A stretch of 64,000 bases of DNA, taken from the NCBI GenBank assembly GCA_963575745.1, contig CAUYUJ010016059.1:2097349-2161348 (forward strand). The letters run 5' to 3'. The stretch comes from Prorocentrum cordatum (Eukaryota; Sar; Dinophyceae; Prorocentrales; Prorocentraceae). Under the pieces are notes generated by a model that made no database searches, was not told the DNA's origin, and saw only the letters and a list, made by a program, of their open reading frames with translations. A program made the position numbers and the translations under genes. Numbering within the stretch: the first letter of the stretch is position 1; each line of letters begins with the position of its first letter. Of this stretch, positions 43,995 to 53,572 are shown one piece after another.

Positions 43995-44350
43995 CGGTCG
44001 CGGTTGTACGCGCCCACGGTTGCGTTGAAAGGCGTCGCCTGGTTGCGGTTGCGTCTGCGCGGCCGGGCTGACATGCGTCGCCTGGTTGCGGGCGGTTGCG
44101 CGGGCGGGTTGAGATGTGTCGCTTGATTGCGGTTGCGATTGCGCGCGCGGGCGGGTTGACATGTGTCGCTTGGTTGCGGTCGCAGTTGTTGTTGCGCGGG
44201 CGGGTTGAAATTTGTTCTTTGGTTGCGGTTGCGGTTGCGCGCGCGGGCGGGTTGAAATGTGTCGCTTGGTTGCGGTTGCGGTTGCGGTTGCGTGGGCGGG
44301 TTGACATTTGTTGTTTGGTTGCGGTTGCGGTTGCGGTTGCGGTTGTTTCT
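43995..44350 (+). repeat. GGTTGC hexamer / 60-bp tandem array
   Basis: Units GCGCGGGCGGGTTGAC/AAT, TGTGTCGCTTGGTTGCGG, then (GGTTGC)n, about six copies with a growing hexamer run. 44351-44928 is TCATCC-rich without a gene. Confidence 0.9.
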
Positions 44351-44928
44351 CCCGCCCCCTCTCTTCGCATGATCCTCATCCCTCTGTCGTCCTCATCCCT
44401 CTCTCTCTCTCTCTTCATCTTCGGTTTGCCTCCGTTCCCCATCTTCCTTCCCGTCGTACTGATACTCTGCATTCCCTTCCTTCTCTTTTCTCCGCTCCTC
44501 TTCATCGTCATCATCGTTCACCTTCTCTGGGGCGCCCTTGGGCACATGAGGACCGCGCGGCAAGCTTCATCGTCCTCGCTGTTGCTGCCCCCTCCTGCTC
44601 CCTCCTCCTCCTCGCCCGATTTATCCTCATTATTCCTACCATCATTCACCATCCTGCATCCTTCCCCCTCATCTTCCCCCATTGCTCCTCCCTCCTCAAG
44701 TCCATATTTATGGTCCTCCTCGTCCTGAGGCACTGACGGCAAGAAGGTTCACGTTCTCATCCCCCCCAGTGCCAGTCGGCCCTTGGTCCTGAAGCAAGGG
44801 CGTAAGGCGAACGTTTTTCAGGAGGTGGTTGGAAGGCATTCGTAGGAACCCTGCTTGTGGGGCCAGAGGTGCACCAGGTGACACAAGTTCCACGGGGGAG
44901 CCGTGAACGAACGACCTGAGGTGGGTTG

Positions 44929-45335
44929 CCGTAGCTTTCCTCCGTTAGTGAAGGAGGTCTTGATTCATGCCTTGAGCATGGCCATCAGTTGGCCAGCACC
45001 CAGGTCGAGAATCAAGCGAAGCCTCTATTAGTTTGCATGGTGTGTGGTTATATTGCCCAACATCGATCTCATATGTTGGCCCAGCCCTGCCCCACACCCC
45101 GAGCGGAGGAGGGCAGGAGCAGCGTTGGCACCACAGCTTTGCGTCGTTTGATGAGAGGGTTGCATCCTAAGTAGGAGTTGGTTGTCACTTGTGCTGCTCA
45201 GGAAACACCTCTCACAGGGCCCGAGGCAAATGCATTCGTTGCTGCCCCGAGGCCACAGCTTGTGGCTGCGCACGCCACCCATATTGACAAGCTTGCAGCG
45301 CTCCGTGCTCGGATTACCGAGATGTAAGCAGCAAG
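44929..45335 (+). pseudogene. 5'-truncated LINE ORF2 remnant (C-terminal Cys motif)
   Basis: The 44989 frame reads PLLVCMVCGYIAQHRSHML then TTALRRLMRGLHPK and a stop. It then continues in frame as ELVVTCAAQETPLTGPE and HIDKLAALRARITEM. The intact element's C-terminus has the same layout (LFCSLCGAYSEKRSQ, then RLQNLLEGCHPN), so this is the 3' end of a related EN-RT-RNase H LINE. It lies in intron c-b of the MORN gene, same strand. No upstream RT is present, as expected for 5' truncation. Confidence 0.68.
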
Positions 45336-45815
45336 ACAGGCCTAGCGAGGATGGCTAAACATGGTTTGGTCAAGCGCGACCAAGACTAATCCCATCAGTT
45401 CCACCTCGTCCCGCTCAGATTCCCGACGGGTTTGACGAGTGAAGGTGGGTTCAGATAAATGAGGGAAGCCCAGGTTCTTCGTTGCCGAATGCCAGTTTCA
45501 TCCAATAACGCCAAGAGATGTCCAGGAACATTCTGAGAAACTCGTGGCCGCCCAAGCGCGGGCCGAGGGGCGGCAGAAGTCGTTGAGCCCTACAGCCGGC
45601 CCTGATTAGTAGGTCGACCCTGCCAAATCAAGGGTACCCTCAGGTGCCCTTGTGTCCTGTGCCTCGCGACCCATGCCTCCTACATCCCCCACGGCAATGT
45701 GGCCCTTGGAAGGGTTTTGTGTCCTCTCGCGTGTCCTGTCCAATCAAGGCCGACTGTAAACGACATCACCCCTTCCATCCCCTCCGCTCTGGGACACTCC
45801 GCCAAGGACGGGCAG
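45336..45815. other. MORN intron b-c, 3' part
   Basis: No gene or obvious repeat recognised. Confidence 0.45.
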
Positions 45816-45865
45816 ATCACCGAGGGCACCTGGACTCTCACCGACGGCACCCAGTACGAGGGCGC
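45816..45865 (+). CDS. MORN-repeat protein gene, exon c (50 nt)
   Basis: Acceptor GACGGGCAG; donor GCGCC (GC-type, common in dinoflagellates). Reads ITEGTWTLTDGTQYEG plus two bases. Joined to exon b it gives EWKDCSITEGTWTL, a normal MORN spacing. Intron b-c is 42605-45815 (3211 bp, GT-AG). Confidence 0.8.
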
Positions 45866-45988
45866 GCGCCCTGGAGAAGGGGGGCGCGCCCGCGGTCGGT
45901 GGACAGGCAGTAGCACGAGGAGGCGACGAGAGATGTGTTTTGCCAATCCATTGCCCACGTATCCTCCTATGCCTCCTCCTCTTCTCGA

Positions 45989-46183
45989 GGCGAGCGAGGC
46001 GTGGAAGTAAGAAGGAGAAGGCCTTCTCAGAAGGCGGCGGGACTTCTCAGAAGCTTCTCGCGCCTTCTGAGAGGTGTTTTGTGTTTTTAGGGGAACGCTT
46101 AGAAAACTTCTCAAAAGGCCGGTGGACTTCTGAACCTTCTCGGAAGGCCTTCTCCTTCTCACTCCCCCCCTTCGCTCGCCGCC
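45989..46183. mobile_element. TIR element family C (MITE-like), best copy
   Basis: About 195 bp with inverted ends of about 45 bp: GGCGAGCGAGGCGTGGAAG, GAAGGAGAAGGCCTTCTC at the left, and GAGAAGG...GGCCTTCTCCTTCTCACTCC, TTCGCTCGCC at the right. No open frame. Copies at 20365-20557 and 53029-53183. Confidence 0.85.
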
Positions 46184-47315
46184 GATCCTCCCTCCCCCCT
46201 TGCTCCTCCTGAGGATTTCCATGCCTATATGTACGAAGCTCTTTCCGTGGCGCGTTTTCTTTTCCGCTATTGTGCGAAGCACCTTCCGTTGCACCCAGTT
46301 GCCGCGATTGCGTGTCACATACGCTTACCCTCTTAAAGGACTGCCCCATGGGGCTAGAATGCGGGTCGCATCGCATCGCATTGCCCAAGTATCCTTTCTT
46401 CCTGTTATCCACAGCCGTTTCGGCCCGATGTGTGACGGATGCATCTTGCCCTACCCGTGAAGGGGACACGGAGCCATCGGCCGCATCCTACGAAACACCA
46501 GGACATCAGGATCCTTCGCCGGGCGTGACGTGTTTCATCAGGTCAGGCTATGTCAATGAGCTCTGCCCGTTGTGTGTGTATGTGTGAATGTGCAGGTGAG
46601 TGTGAATGTGATTGTGAATATGTGTCTTTGTTTACGTGGCTTGTATGCGTGTGTGCGTGTGCGTGTGCGTGAGCGTGTGCGTGCGTGAGTGCGTGTGTGG
46701 TTGTGTGTGTGTGTTCGTTCGTTCGTTGCCCGCCCAAAGTGGAAATACCGTGTCCTCGCACCGTCTCATACCATGTTGCACGCCACGGCAAGCAATGCCG
46801 GCTGCAGTGGACAAGGGGGAGTCACGCGGGTGGGGCACGGTCCATGGTGCAGCCACCCGACGCCAAACTACACACTCCGCACGCTGCTCTTGTCGCACCC
46901 ATCCGCCAGGACTGGCCCCTTCCTGGCACTGGGCACACCGACACTCACACGACATGCGAGCAACACACGCCACCTTGGTGGTTGCCACTGTCGGTTTTGG
47001 TGGGTGGACCAGCCCGTTCCGAGTGGCGTGATGGGGCGGCACCTGCACCGCGCGATTCCGCACAAGGCTCACGGTAGCCTGTGGGAACGCGGGTGGGTGA
47101 GAGAGCGTGTTTGAGCCACACGTGTGCGCGTATGTAAAAAGGGGAGTGGGGGAGAGGGGCCACGAAGAGGTTCAGCCACGGCCATGCCATCGCACCTGAA
47201 AGGGAGGAAGGGGAAGGGAGGGACGAAGGGGAAGGGAGGGAGGAAGGGGAAGGGAGGAGAGGAGGGGGACAAGCCAGAAGGAGGGAACGGAGCGAGGAGG
47301 CAGATTGCCAGGAAT
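46184..47315. other. MORN intron c-d: GT-rich microsatellite and unique sequence
   Basis: 46560-46735 is (GT)n with GTGCGT variants. 46184-46559 and 46736-47200 are unique, without a recognisable gene. 47205-47285 is AAGGGGAAGGGAGG repeats. Confidence 0.55.
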
Positions 47316-47462
47316 CAGGAGGGGAGGAAACACACAGACACAATTAATCGCCGACTCCCAGGAAAATATGAGACAGTATGGGCAGTGGGGGGGAAGACAG
47401 AAACCCAGAACATATGGGAAAATATGGGGAATGATTTTATTTGTGTGTCCTGGGGCCCCTTC
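47316..47462 (+). repeat. Dispersed element family B, copy 3
   Basis: AGGAGGGGAGGAAACACACAG to TTTATTTGTGTGTCCTGGGG, with the AAATATGGGAAAATATGGGG interior. Confidence 0.85.
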
Positions 47463-47584
47463 AAGGAAGGAGGCGGAGGACAGGGGAGGGGGAGGGGAGG
47501 GAGGGGAAGACGAGAACGACTAATCGGGAGCCAGGGCTAGCACTCCAGGCACGGAGCCGGATGCCACACCGCTATACATCACAG

Positions 47585-48300
47585 CGCAATACAGCGCAAC
47601 ACGGCCGCGTGTGTGCGTGTGTGTGGCAGCACATCGCAGCACAACACAGCACATCACGACACAGCACAACACCGCACAACACATCACAGCACATCACAGC
47701 ACACGCTGCTTGGCGTGTATGATTGTGTGTGCATGTGCGTGTGCGTGTGCGTGTGCGTGTGTGTGTGTGTGGGTGCGTGTGCGTGTGCGTGTGTGTCTGT
47801 GTGTGTGTGTCTGTGTGTCTGTGTGTCTGTGTGTCTGTGTGTCTGTGTGTGCGCGTGCGCGTGTGCGTGTGCGTGTGCGTGTGCGTGTGCGTGTGCGTGT
47901 GCGTGTGCGTGTGCGTGTGCGTGTGGGTGTGGGCGTGGGCGTGTGCGTGTGCGTGTGAGTGTGTCTGTGTGTCTGTGTCTGTGTCTGTGTCTGTGTGTGT
48001 GTGTCTGTGTGTGTCTGTGTGTATGTGTGTCTGTGTGTGTTTGTGTGTCTCTGTGTCTGTGTGTCTGTGTGTCTGTGTGTTTGTTTCGCCCTGTCGCCGC
48101 TCGCGAAGCCGCGACCGTCCTACGTGTGTGTGTGTGAGTGTGTGTGTGGCTTTGTCTGGGTCTGGGTCTGTGTCTGTGTCTGTGTCTGTGTCTGTGTGTG
48201 TCTAAGTGTGTCTGTGTGTCTCTGTGTGTCTGTGTGTCTTTGTGGCTGTGTCTGTGTTTGTGTCCGTGTCTGTGTGTGTTTGTGTGGGCCGCTTGCCCAT
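47585..48300 (+). repeat. CACAGCACAT repeats followed by (GT)n / GTGTCT microsatellite
   Basis: 47620-47705 is built of CACAGCACA(T/A)C. 47715-48290 is almost pure GT with GTGCGT, GTGTCT and GTGGGT runs. Cys/Val-rich frames are artefacts. Confidence 0.95.
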
Positions 48301-48352
48301 CAACGGCCGCTGCCTGTTTGGGACAACGCTGCTGTTGGGCAGTGTACCCACT
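48301..48352 (+). repeat. Family G element, copy 2
   Basis: CAACGGCCGCTGCCTGTTTG, GGACAACGCTGCTGTTGGGC, AGTGTACCCA. Confidence 0.8.
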
Positions 48353-48414
48353 TTCCCGCGCCCAGTTCCTAGGTCACCTCCATGGTCCAGGGGCCGTGGC
48401 TTGCATTGGGGGCG

Positions 48415-48600
48415 GGTCAGACCTCCACTGGCCACCTTGAGGCCATCTTGAGGCCATCGTAGACGATCTTCGAACGCTCTCTGGCGAGCTGGAGCTCTCT
48501 TGGAGCGCTCTTGGGCCGTCTTGAAGCAGTTGTTGACTTATCTTGGGCCGTCTTGGGGACCTGTAGGCCGCGTCCGAGGGCCTTGTCCCGTCTTGGGGGG
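48415..48600 (+). repeat. CTTGGGCCGTCTTG minisatellite block
   Basis: Same degenerate unit as at 35575-36800. 48601-49739 contains open frames on both strands, but no recognised gene or repeat. Confidence 0.75.
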
Positions 48601-49757
48601 GAGGGCGTGTTACGCCATTGTTCGTCCGCTTCGCCTCTCCCCTGGGACCCTTCCCTAGTGGGCTTCGCCCGACCTAGAACGGCATCACTCGTACCTCGTT
48701 CTTTCCACCACCTCCACCCACCAGCGCCGTCCGCCTTGTAAGTTGCCCTCCTCCCGCTGCACTGCGGCGTTTTTCTCCGCGCCCGCCGCCGCTGAAGCAG
48801 GCAGGCATGGGCCATTGGGAGCCCTTGCCGCGGAGGGGAACTCGGAGTTGGCACGGGGAGGAGTTTGGGCAAATCGACGAACCGGAGGCAGACCTTGGCT
48901 TGGACCTTGAATCACCCTGAGCGCCATCCTGGTCTGACTTGGCCGTGCACCATGTACGGTCATGTCGCACAACAAAAGCTCCGTCGACAATGTGCTGATC
49001 ACCTGTCCAAGGATATGGTGCGGTGAGCCTGCTCTAGCGGACTGCCTCGATAGATGGGCCTCGAGGTGACGGGACTGTCTTTTGTCGGGACCGTTGCGAT
49101 TCCAGGGCATGCCCCGCAGTCGTCGACGAATGAGATGGTTGTGGGGGGCATTCATAATTAGTCTTGCAGAGCGTTATCCCGAGAAGAGAAACGCCGTCTC
49201 GATAGGAACCGCTGTTTCCGAGGATCACGCGCTGAAGGTGGCGGTCAGCTTGCGGGCGTTCCACCCCGAGCGAGGGCCTTTCAGCACCTAGCCTTCAGAG
49301 AGCATCACTGTACTACACTACTTCTGAGCGTTATACCAGGCTTGTGCAAGAGTATATACACGCTCACTCGACACCATGCTTCTATATATAGGTGTGCCAG
49401 GCATGGCATTACGTGACGCAAGAATAACTGTAGCAATTCGCAAACGAGAGGTCGCGTTTGGAATTGCGCGTGCAGAAAGAGGTACCTCCGAACTCGGAGG
49501 CCTGGTCCCGGAAACAGCTCGGTTCGCTTGAGCTGTTGGGTGAGGGTGATTCGGGGCATCGCCTCGCTCACGACAAATATTGTGAGTCGCATGTTCAGCA
49601 TGGCACCGCTCAGCAGCAGGAGTATGATGTGAAGTGCCATCCCAATAGTCAATACCACTGCAGGCCAAATCCGCCACCGAGCTGCCATCAAGCGCTCGCA
49701 CAGGCCCCACAGACCTCGGTCCATAAGAACTAGAGCGCGGCAGGTGGGTCTGAGGCG

Positions 49758-49949
49758 CTACAGCCGAAGAGGAAGTCGAAAGCGCCGCTGGTCTTCCATG
49801 CTCTCGAGCCACGCCTGCAGCTCCCGCTCGAGAAAGGTCGGGGTGCCTTGCCAACTATCTGTGCGGCCGTCTCCGTGCATTCCAAGGCGTTGTTCATCAG
49901 GATGCGGAATTTCGGGTCGCGGAACGCGAAAGTCACCTTCATTCCTCAT
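49758..49949 (-). pseudogene. End of LINE C-terminal domain, frameshifted
   Basis: One frame gives KVTFAFRDPKFRILMNNALE (to about 49850); another gives GTPTFLERELQAWLESMEDQ and a stop near 49758. Together they match the last 70 residues of the 10562-11566 ORF (LVIGAHDWPARQLVIDGLR, WMEEEISVWLEHF). Confidence 0.65.
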
Positions 49950-50004
49950 TGAAGCACCTTCTCTACTCGGCAGTGTAGCACTAAGGCGTATTTTTCCCGA
50001 TCGA

Positions 50005-50673
50005 TCACTGGTCGTACTCTGCGTACGCCGTCAGCTCTTTGTGCAGCTCCTCTGTCATCGCGAACCCTGGAGTGACACCTGGCTTGACGTCGGCGTAGGT
50101 CCTGAGAGCTCCACCTAGTGAGTATATCTGAGGTGGCCCGAGATCGTGGTCCTTCTTGCCTTGCACGCGATCTGCGTAGTTACTCGTTTGCTCCTGCATG
50201 GCCAGCACGATGGAGCATGTGTCCACCAGCAGCCAGACGTCGTACATGACGCCCTGCAGCTCGCGAAGTTGTTGTGCGCTCCTGAGCGTCTGTCTCGAGA
50301 GAAGTCCGAACATGGTTTTCTCGCCCTGCTTGAGTGCCTTGACATCCTTCAGGCCCTGGTCCTTCTTCGCCTGGCTCGCACTTCGCGGCTGTGGCCGCCT
50401 GGCTCTTTCGCGCCGAGGGTGTTTGGCATCCACCAGGTTAGAGGAAATACGTAGATGTGCACCTCGTGGAAGCACGAGGTATGGCAAAAGAAGTGGTAGG
50501 TGAACTGAACGTATGTGGGCGAAGAGCCCGTTCGTGGAACCGAAAGGGGCTACGGAGCAGAGTCCACATTTTAGTTCGCGTGGTTGTTGCATTTCCCAGT
50601 TCATGAGTACCCGTCCCAATTGACACCTCCTTTGTGCATAGGCTCGCTTAAGATGGTGTTGTGTACTCGCCAC
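50005..50673 (-). CDS. LINE C-terminal ORF: C2H2 finger plus conserved domain
   Basis: 222 codons. Finger CGLCSVAPFGSTNGLFAHIR ending SVH (C-x2-C-x12-H-x4-H) at residues 36-57. A basic linker to about residue 110 follows, then TMFGLLSRQTLRSAQQLREL and MYDVWLLVDTCSIVLAMQEQ, homologous in layout to the 10562-11566 ORF. It belongs to a broken element. The domain's function is unknown. Confidence 0.7.
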   Translation of the reverse strand: MASTQHHLKRAYAQRRCQLGRVLMNWEMQQPRELKCGLCSVAPFGSTNGLFAHIRSVHLPLLLPYLVLPRGAHLRISSNLVDAKHPRRERARRPQPRSASQAKKDQGLKDVKALKQGEKTMFGLLSRQTLRSAQQLRELQGVMYDVWLLVDTCSIVLAMQEQTSNYADRVQGKKDHDLGPPQIYSLGGALRTYADVKPGVTPGFAMTEELHKELTAYAEYDQ

Positions 50674-51452
50674 ATTTCTTTATACCGAACAACAGTTTGG
50701 GCACTGATTGGTAGTAACCCCTGAGTTCAAGATGGACCGATTCCCATGGTGGGGCGTCTGATGTGCGATGAGCTGCTGAAGCGTAGGGAATCCAAGGGCA
50801 CATGAGGTACCTGCAATATCTCTAGAATAGTGCACTTAGAGTGTTCAGATCGTGTTCCTTGTCGATGAATAAGAGTAGGATTAAACAGGTGGTCAAACAA
50901 TGATGAGTTAGTGAAGACCACCTCCCGAAGAATGTTGGGATCCACTGCTAGAAACTCGTGAGCTAGATCAGTATCATGATCAAATAATTCGACCCAGGAA
51001 TCGTCTGCGGTGCTCCAAACTTCAACAAAATTCCGTACCGATCATACCCCGATATAGTTCTAGGTCGCGCTGAAACTGAAGATGCCAAGGATTTGCAGCA
51101 TTTCGTATTTGACCCGTGTCCGTGAGAGCCGTTTCTTCATGTAGTATGTGTCCACAAAGTACGGCAATTTGTTGTTTGTGGGCCTTGGGGTTTGAACCAT
51201 GCTCTGTAACCATCTGACACGCCTGACAAGCTCGCCTGAGCTAGGCAAGTCGCCAATCCCGAAGAACCTCGCCGTTCCTTTGCGAAACCGCATGGGAGCC
51301 CGACCGATCTGTAGCCGAGCCCTTGATGAGCACATGAGGATAGAGGCGAATTTGGAATGGAAGGGGGGGGGCTATGGGGGTCACCAACATCGCGCCTCGC
51401 CTTTACCGCCCCGCGCCAGCGGCCGCCCGCCGCGCGGCCGGCGCACAGGCAG

Positions 51453-51560
51453 GTTCAAGGACCAGAAGCCTTGCGGCGCCGGCGTCTGGCGGACGCGCCA
51501 GGGCACCGTGGTGAGTGGGACCCACACCCAGGAGGTGGTGCCCGTGCAGGCGCGCTGGCG
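51453..51560 (+). CDS. MORN-repeat protein gene, exon d (end uncertain)
   Basis: Acceptor CGCACAGGCAG. The first base completes the codon begun in exon c: A-FKDQKPCGAGVWRTRQG, then TVVSGTHTQEVVPV. YEGAFKDQKPCGAGVW is again MORN spacing. The ending TVVSGTxTQEVVP resembles the last repeat of radial-spoke-type MORN proteins. Intron c-d is 45866-51452 (5587 bp, GC-AG). A GTGAGT inside the exon (about 51510) could be a donor, but the peptide reads better without it. The 3' end of the gene is not identified. Confidence 0.78.
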
Positions 51561-51639
51561 CAGTGTTGCGCCCGGGAGGGTCCGATGCTACGAGGGGAGG
51601 AGGGAATAGGCGATGCATATCATCCAGGAGGGGAGGGCA

Positions 51640-51800
51640 ACGGTGGAGGAGGAGGAGGAGTAGGAGGAGGAGGAGGAGGAGGAGGAGGGAGCAGGAAGGA
51701 GAGGAGAGAAGGAGGAGGGGGAGGGAGGAGGAGGAGGGGGGGATGAGGAGGAGGGCAGGAAGAGGCAAGAGCTGGCAGGAAGAGGAGGGTGACTGAAGCA
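51640..51800 (+). repeat. GGA microsatellite
   Basis: (GGA)n with AGGAA interruptions, directly after MORN exon d. Confidence 0.92.
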
Positions 51801-52029
51801 GAGGGAGGAGATGGAGGAAGAAAGGAGGGGTGACCTTCCCAAGGGTACCCTAGCATCCATGCCTCTTCGGTTCTTCCTTGACCGCTCTCGATGGCCAGCC
51901 CCGCTCGAAGAAGCTTCAGCACGGGCGTTCAAGGGTTTGCATCCTTGGCGCGCATCCTTGCTACCAGTTTTGACTGTATTGGCAAGCTGGCCAACTGCTG
52001 CACAACGATCGCGAGCTAGCCCCTCCCCG

Positions 52030-52180
52030 AAGAGGATTCAGCAGGGAAAAACAGACACAAAGAGCCGTCGATCTCCGAGAAGATCTTGAAAATATGGGAA
52101 GTGGAGGGAAAGACGAACATCACGAAGATATAGAACATGTGGAGGATCCTTGGATCTGCGTCTATCTATTTGTGTGCCCC
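52030..52180 (+). repeat. Dispersed element family B, copy 4 (diverged)
   Basis: GCAGGGAAAAACAGACACAAAG, GAAAATATGGGAAGTGGAGG, then TATCTATTTGTGTGCCCCTGGG. The most diverged of the four. 51801-52029 holds no gene. Confidence 0.75.
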
Positions 52181-52807
52181 TGGGCCCGTGCAAAGACTCA
52201 GCAGGAGGAGGAGGAGCGATGAGCAGTCCTTCTGGCAAGCGGTCGGTGACGGGCGCGTCGAGCGGGCGGACCCCACTTGGGGACCCTGACGGGCGGGTCG
52301 GGCGGGCGGGGCATGGAAGAGAATGGTTAGAATCCTCATGCCAGGGGTGGGTGGGCTGCTGGTCGCCCGCGCCCTCGAGAAGGAGGGAAAGGCGGCACGG
52401 CACCGGACTAGCTCCTCCGCACCGGCGTTGCTCAGGATGCTCGCGCTCGGGGCTCACGGAACGTGGCTCAGCGCCAACGCGGGTCAGCCAATCTTTGTTG
52501 GCTGACCTGGGCTTGGGAGCCACGCGGGGCCGATTCTCCCCCCTCCGCTCTCCGCTGACCTGGGCTTGGGAGCTACTGAGCGGCTGGCCAGGCTTCCCGA
52601 GAGGGCCATGCCCACGGCCCATGGCCGACACGGTTTTGTGCAGACCCAGGTCGGTGCGTCCCCGACGCGCGCACGACGATCTGGTGGATCGGGATGGGTA
52701 CGGAAAGCATGGTGTCGAAGACCGATTGCGGCTCCTGCCCATTTTGAATTGGATTCGTTGCGGTGTCGCCGCGGACGCTATCCATGTGAGACGGGGAATC
52801 GCCTGTT
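52181..52807. other. No gene seen
   Basis: GC-rich. GCTGACCTGGGCTTGGGAGC occurs at about 52503-52522 and 52554-52573, with GGGTCAGCCAA just upstream; related to GCTGACCCGGGT repeats at 60280-60420. Confidence 0.5.
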
Positions 52808-52866
52808 CAACAGTGGCCGCTGTCGGTTTTGGACAACATCCACTGTTGGGATTCGTGCCCATTTTT
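52808..52866 (+). repeat. Family G element, copy 3
   Basis: CAGTGGCCGCTGTCGGTTTTGG, ACAACATCCACTGTTGGGATT and GTGCCCATTTT. Confidence 0.75.
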
Positions 52867-53028
52867 TGCTTTCACACACGTAACACACACACACATTCAC
52901 CGAGCATCCGAAGTCGAAGAGACCGCCGTGCTCTTACCAGCTGAAGCAGATCCCTATCGGAATGCCTGGCATCGCCTCATCTCGATGCCGATCTTAGGGA
53001 CTCCCTCAGTTTCTGAGGGCGCCTCTCG

Positions 53029-53183
53029 GCGACGAGCGAGGGGGGAAGTGAGGAGGAGGAGGCCTTCTCAAAGGGCGGCGGGGTTTCTCAGAAATCCTCG
53101 GGCCTTGTAAGACGTGTTATGTATCTTTGTGGGGAAAGTTTTAAACAACTTTTCAGAAGGCCCGCCCCCTCTCATTTCACCCC
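53029..53183. mobile_element. TIR element family C, copy 3 (right end eroded)
   Basis: GCGACGAGCGAGGGGGGAAG, GAGGAGGCCTTCTCAAAGGGCGGCGGGG; the interior GTAAGACGTGTTATGTATCTT corresponds to TGAGAGGTGTTTTGTGTTTTT of the best copy. The right end is shortened. Preceded by a 36-bp block shared with 41068-41103. Confidence 0.72.
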
Positions 53184-53572
53184 TGTGTGGGAATGAACGC
53201 CTCCGGCTCATTGATCTGGACAGCCCCCCTTTGGACTGAAGCAGCATAGCAGGGAGTTGAGTGCTGCCGCAATCACTTTGACTCAAGGCCGAATTTCGCT
53301 CACTCGTTGATAATCCCGAGTCCTCCCCAATCCACCCTACTTCCCATTTCCGATTGCCCCAGCTTCTCTCTATGCTGCGCGGACAGTTGCTGTGGAACCT
53401 CGGTGCGATTAGAGGCGAGGACATCCTGTCATCCTTCGGCTCCGTCGGTCGGGGAACAGTGGTAGCGGAGCCTTTGAGGAGGCTCGCCCACGGAACAGGA
53501 TGCGAACTCTTCAGCCAGCGCATCATCAGCGGGCCGGAGAACAGTCAGTTCAGCATTCGGGACAGCGGGACA

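Larger units (their letters stand above)
49740..51335 (-). mobile_element. 5'-truncated LINE remnant, minus strand (inside MORN intron c-d)
   Basis: Reading from 51335 down: LVRRVRWLQSMVQTP; after a frame change HKQQIAVLCGHILHEE, NPWHLQFQRDLELYRG; then WVELFDHDTDLAHEFLAVDP. The 222-codon ORF 50673-50005 follows, then the end fragments. The order equals the part of the 6.65-11.57 kb LINE downstream of its RT (9505-11566), in the opposite orientation. RT and endonuclease are absent, so the copy is 5'-truncated, ending about 120 bp from MORN exon d. Confidence 0.8.

Noticed and set aside
44915-44945. Possible second spliced leader (TTGCCGTAGCTTTCC) upstream of the LINE fragment
   Set aside because: Only about 8 bases match the leader; the TTGGCTCAAG part is missing.
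47611-48205. Cys/Val-rich frames in the GT tract
   Set aside because: Products of (GT)n; no independent support.
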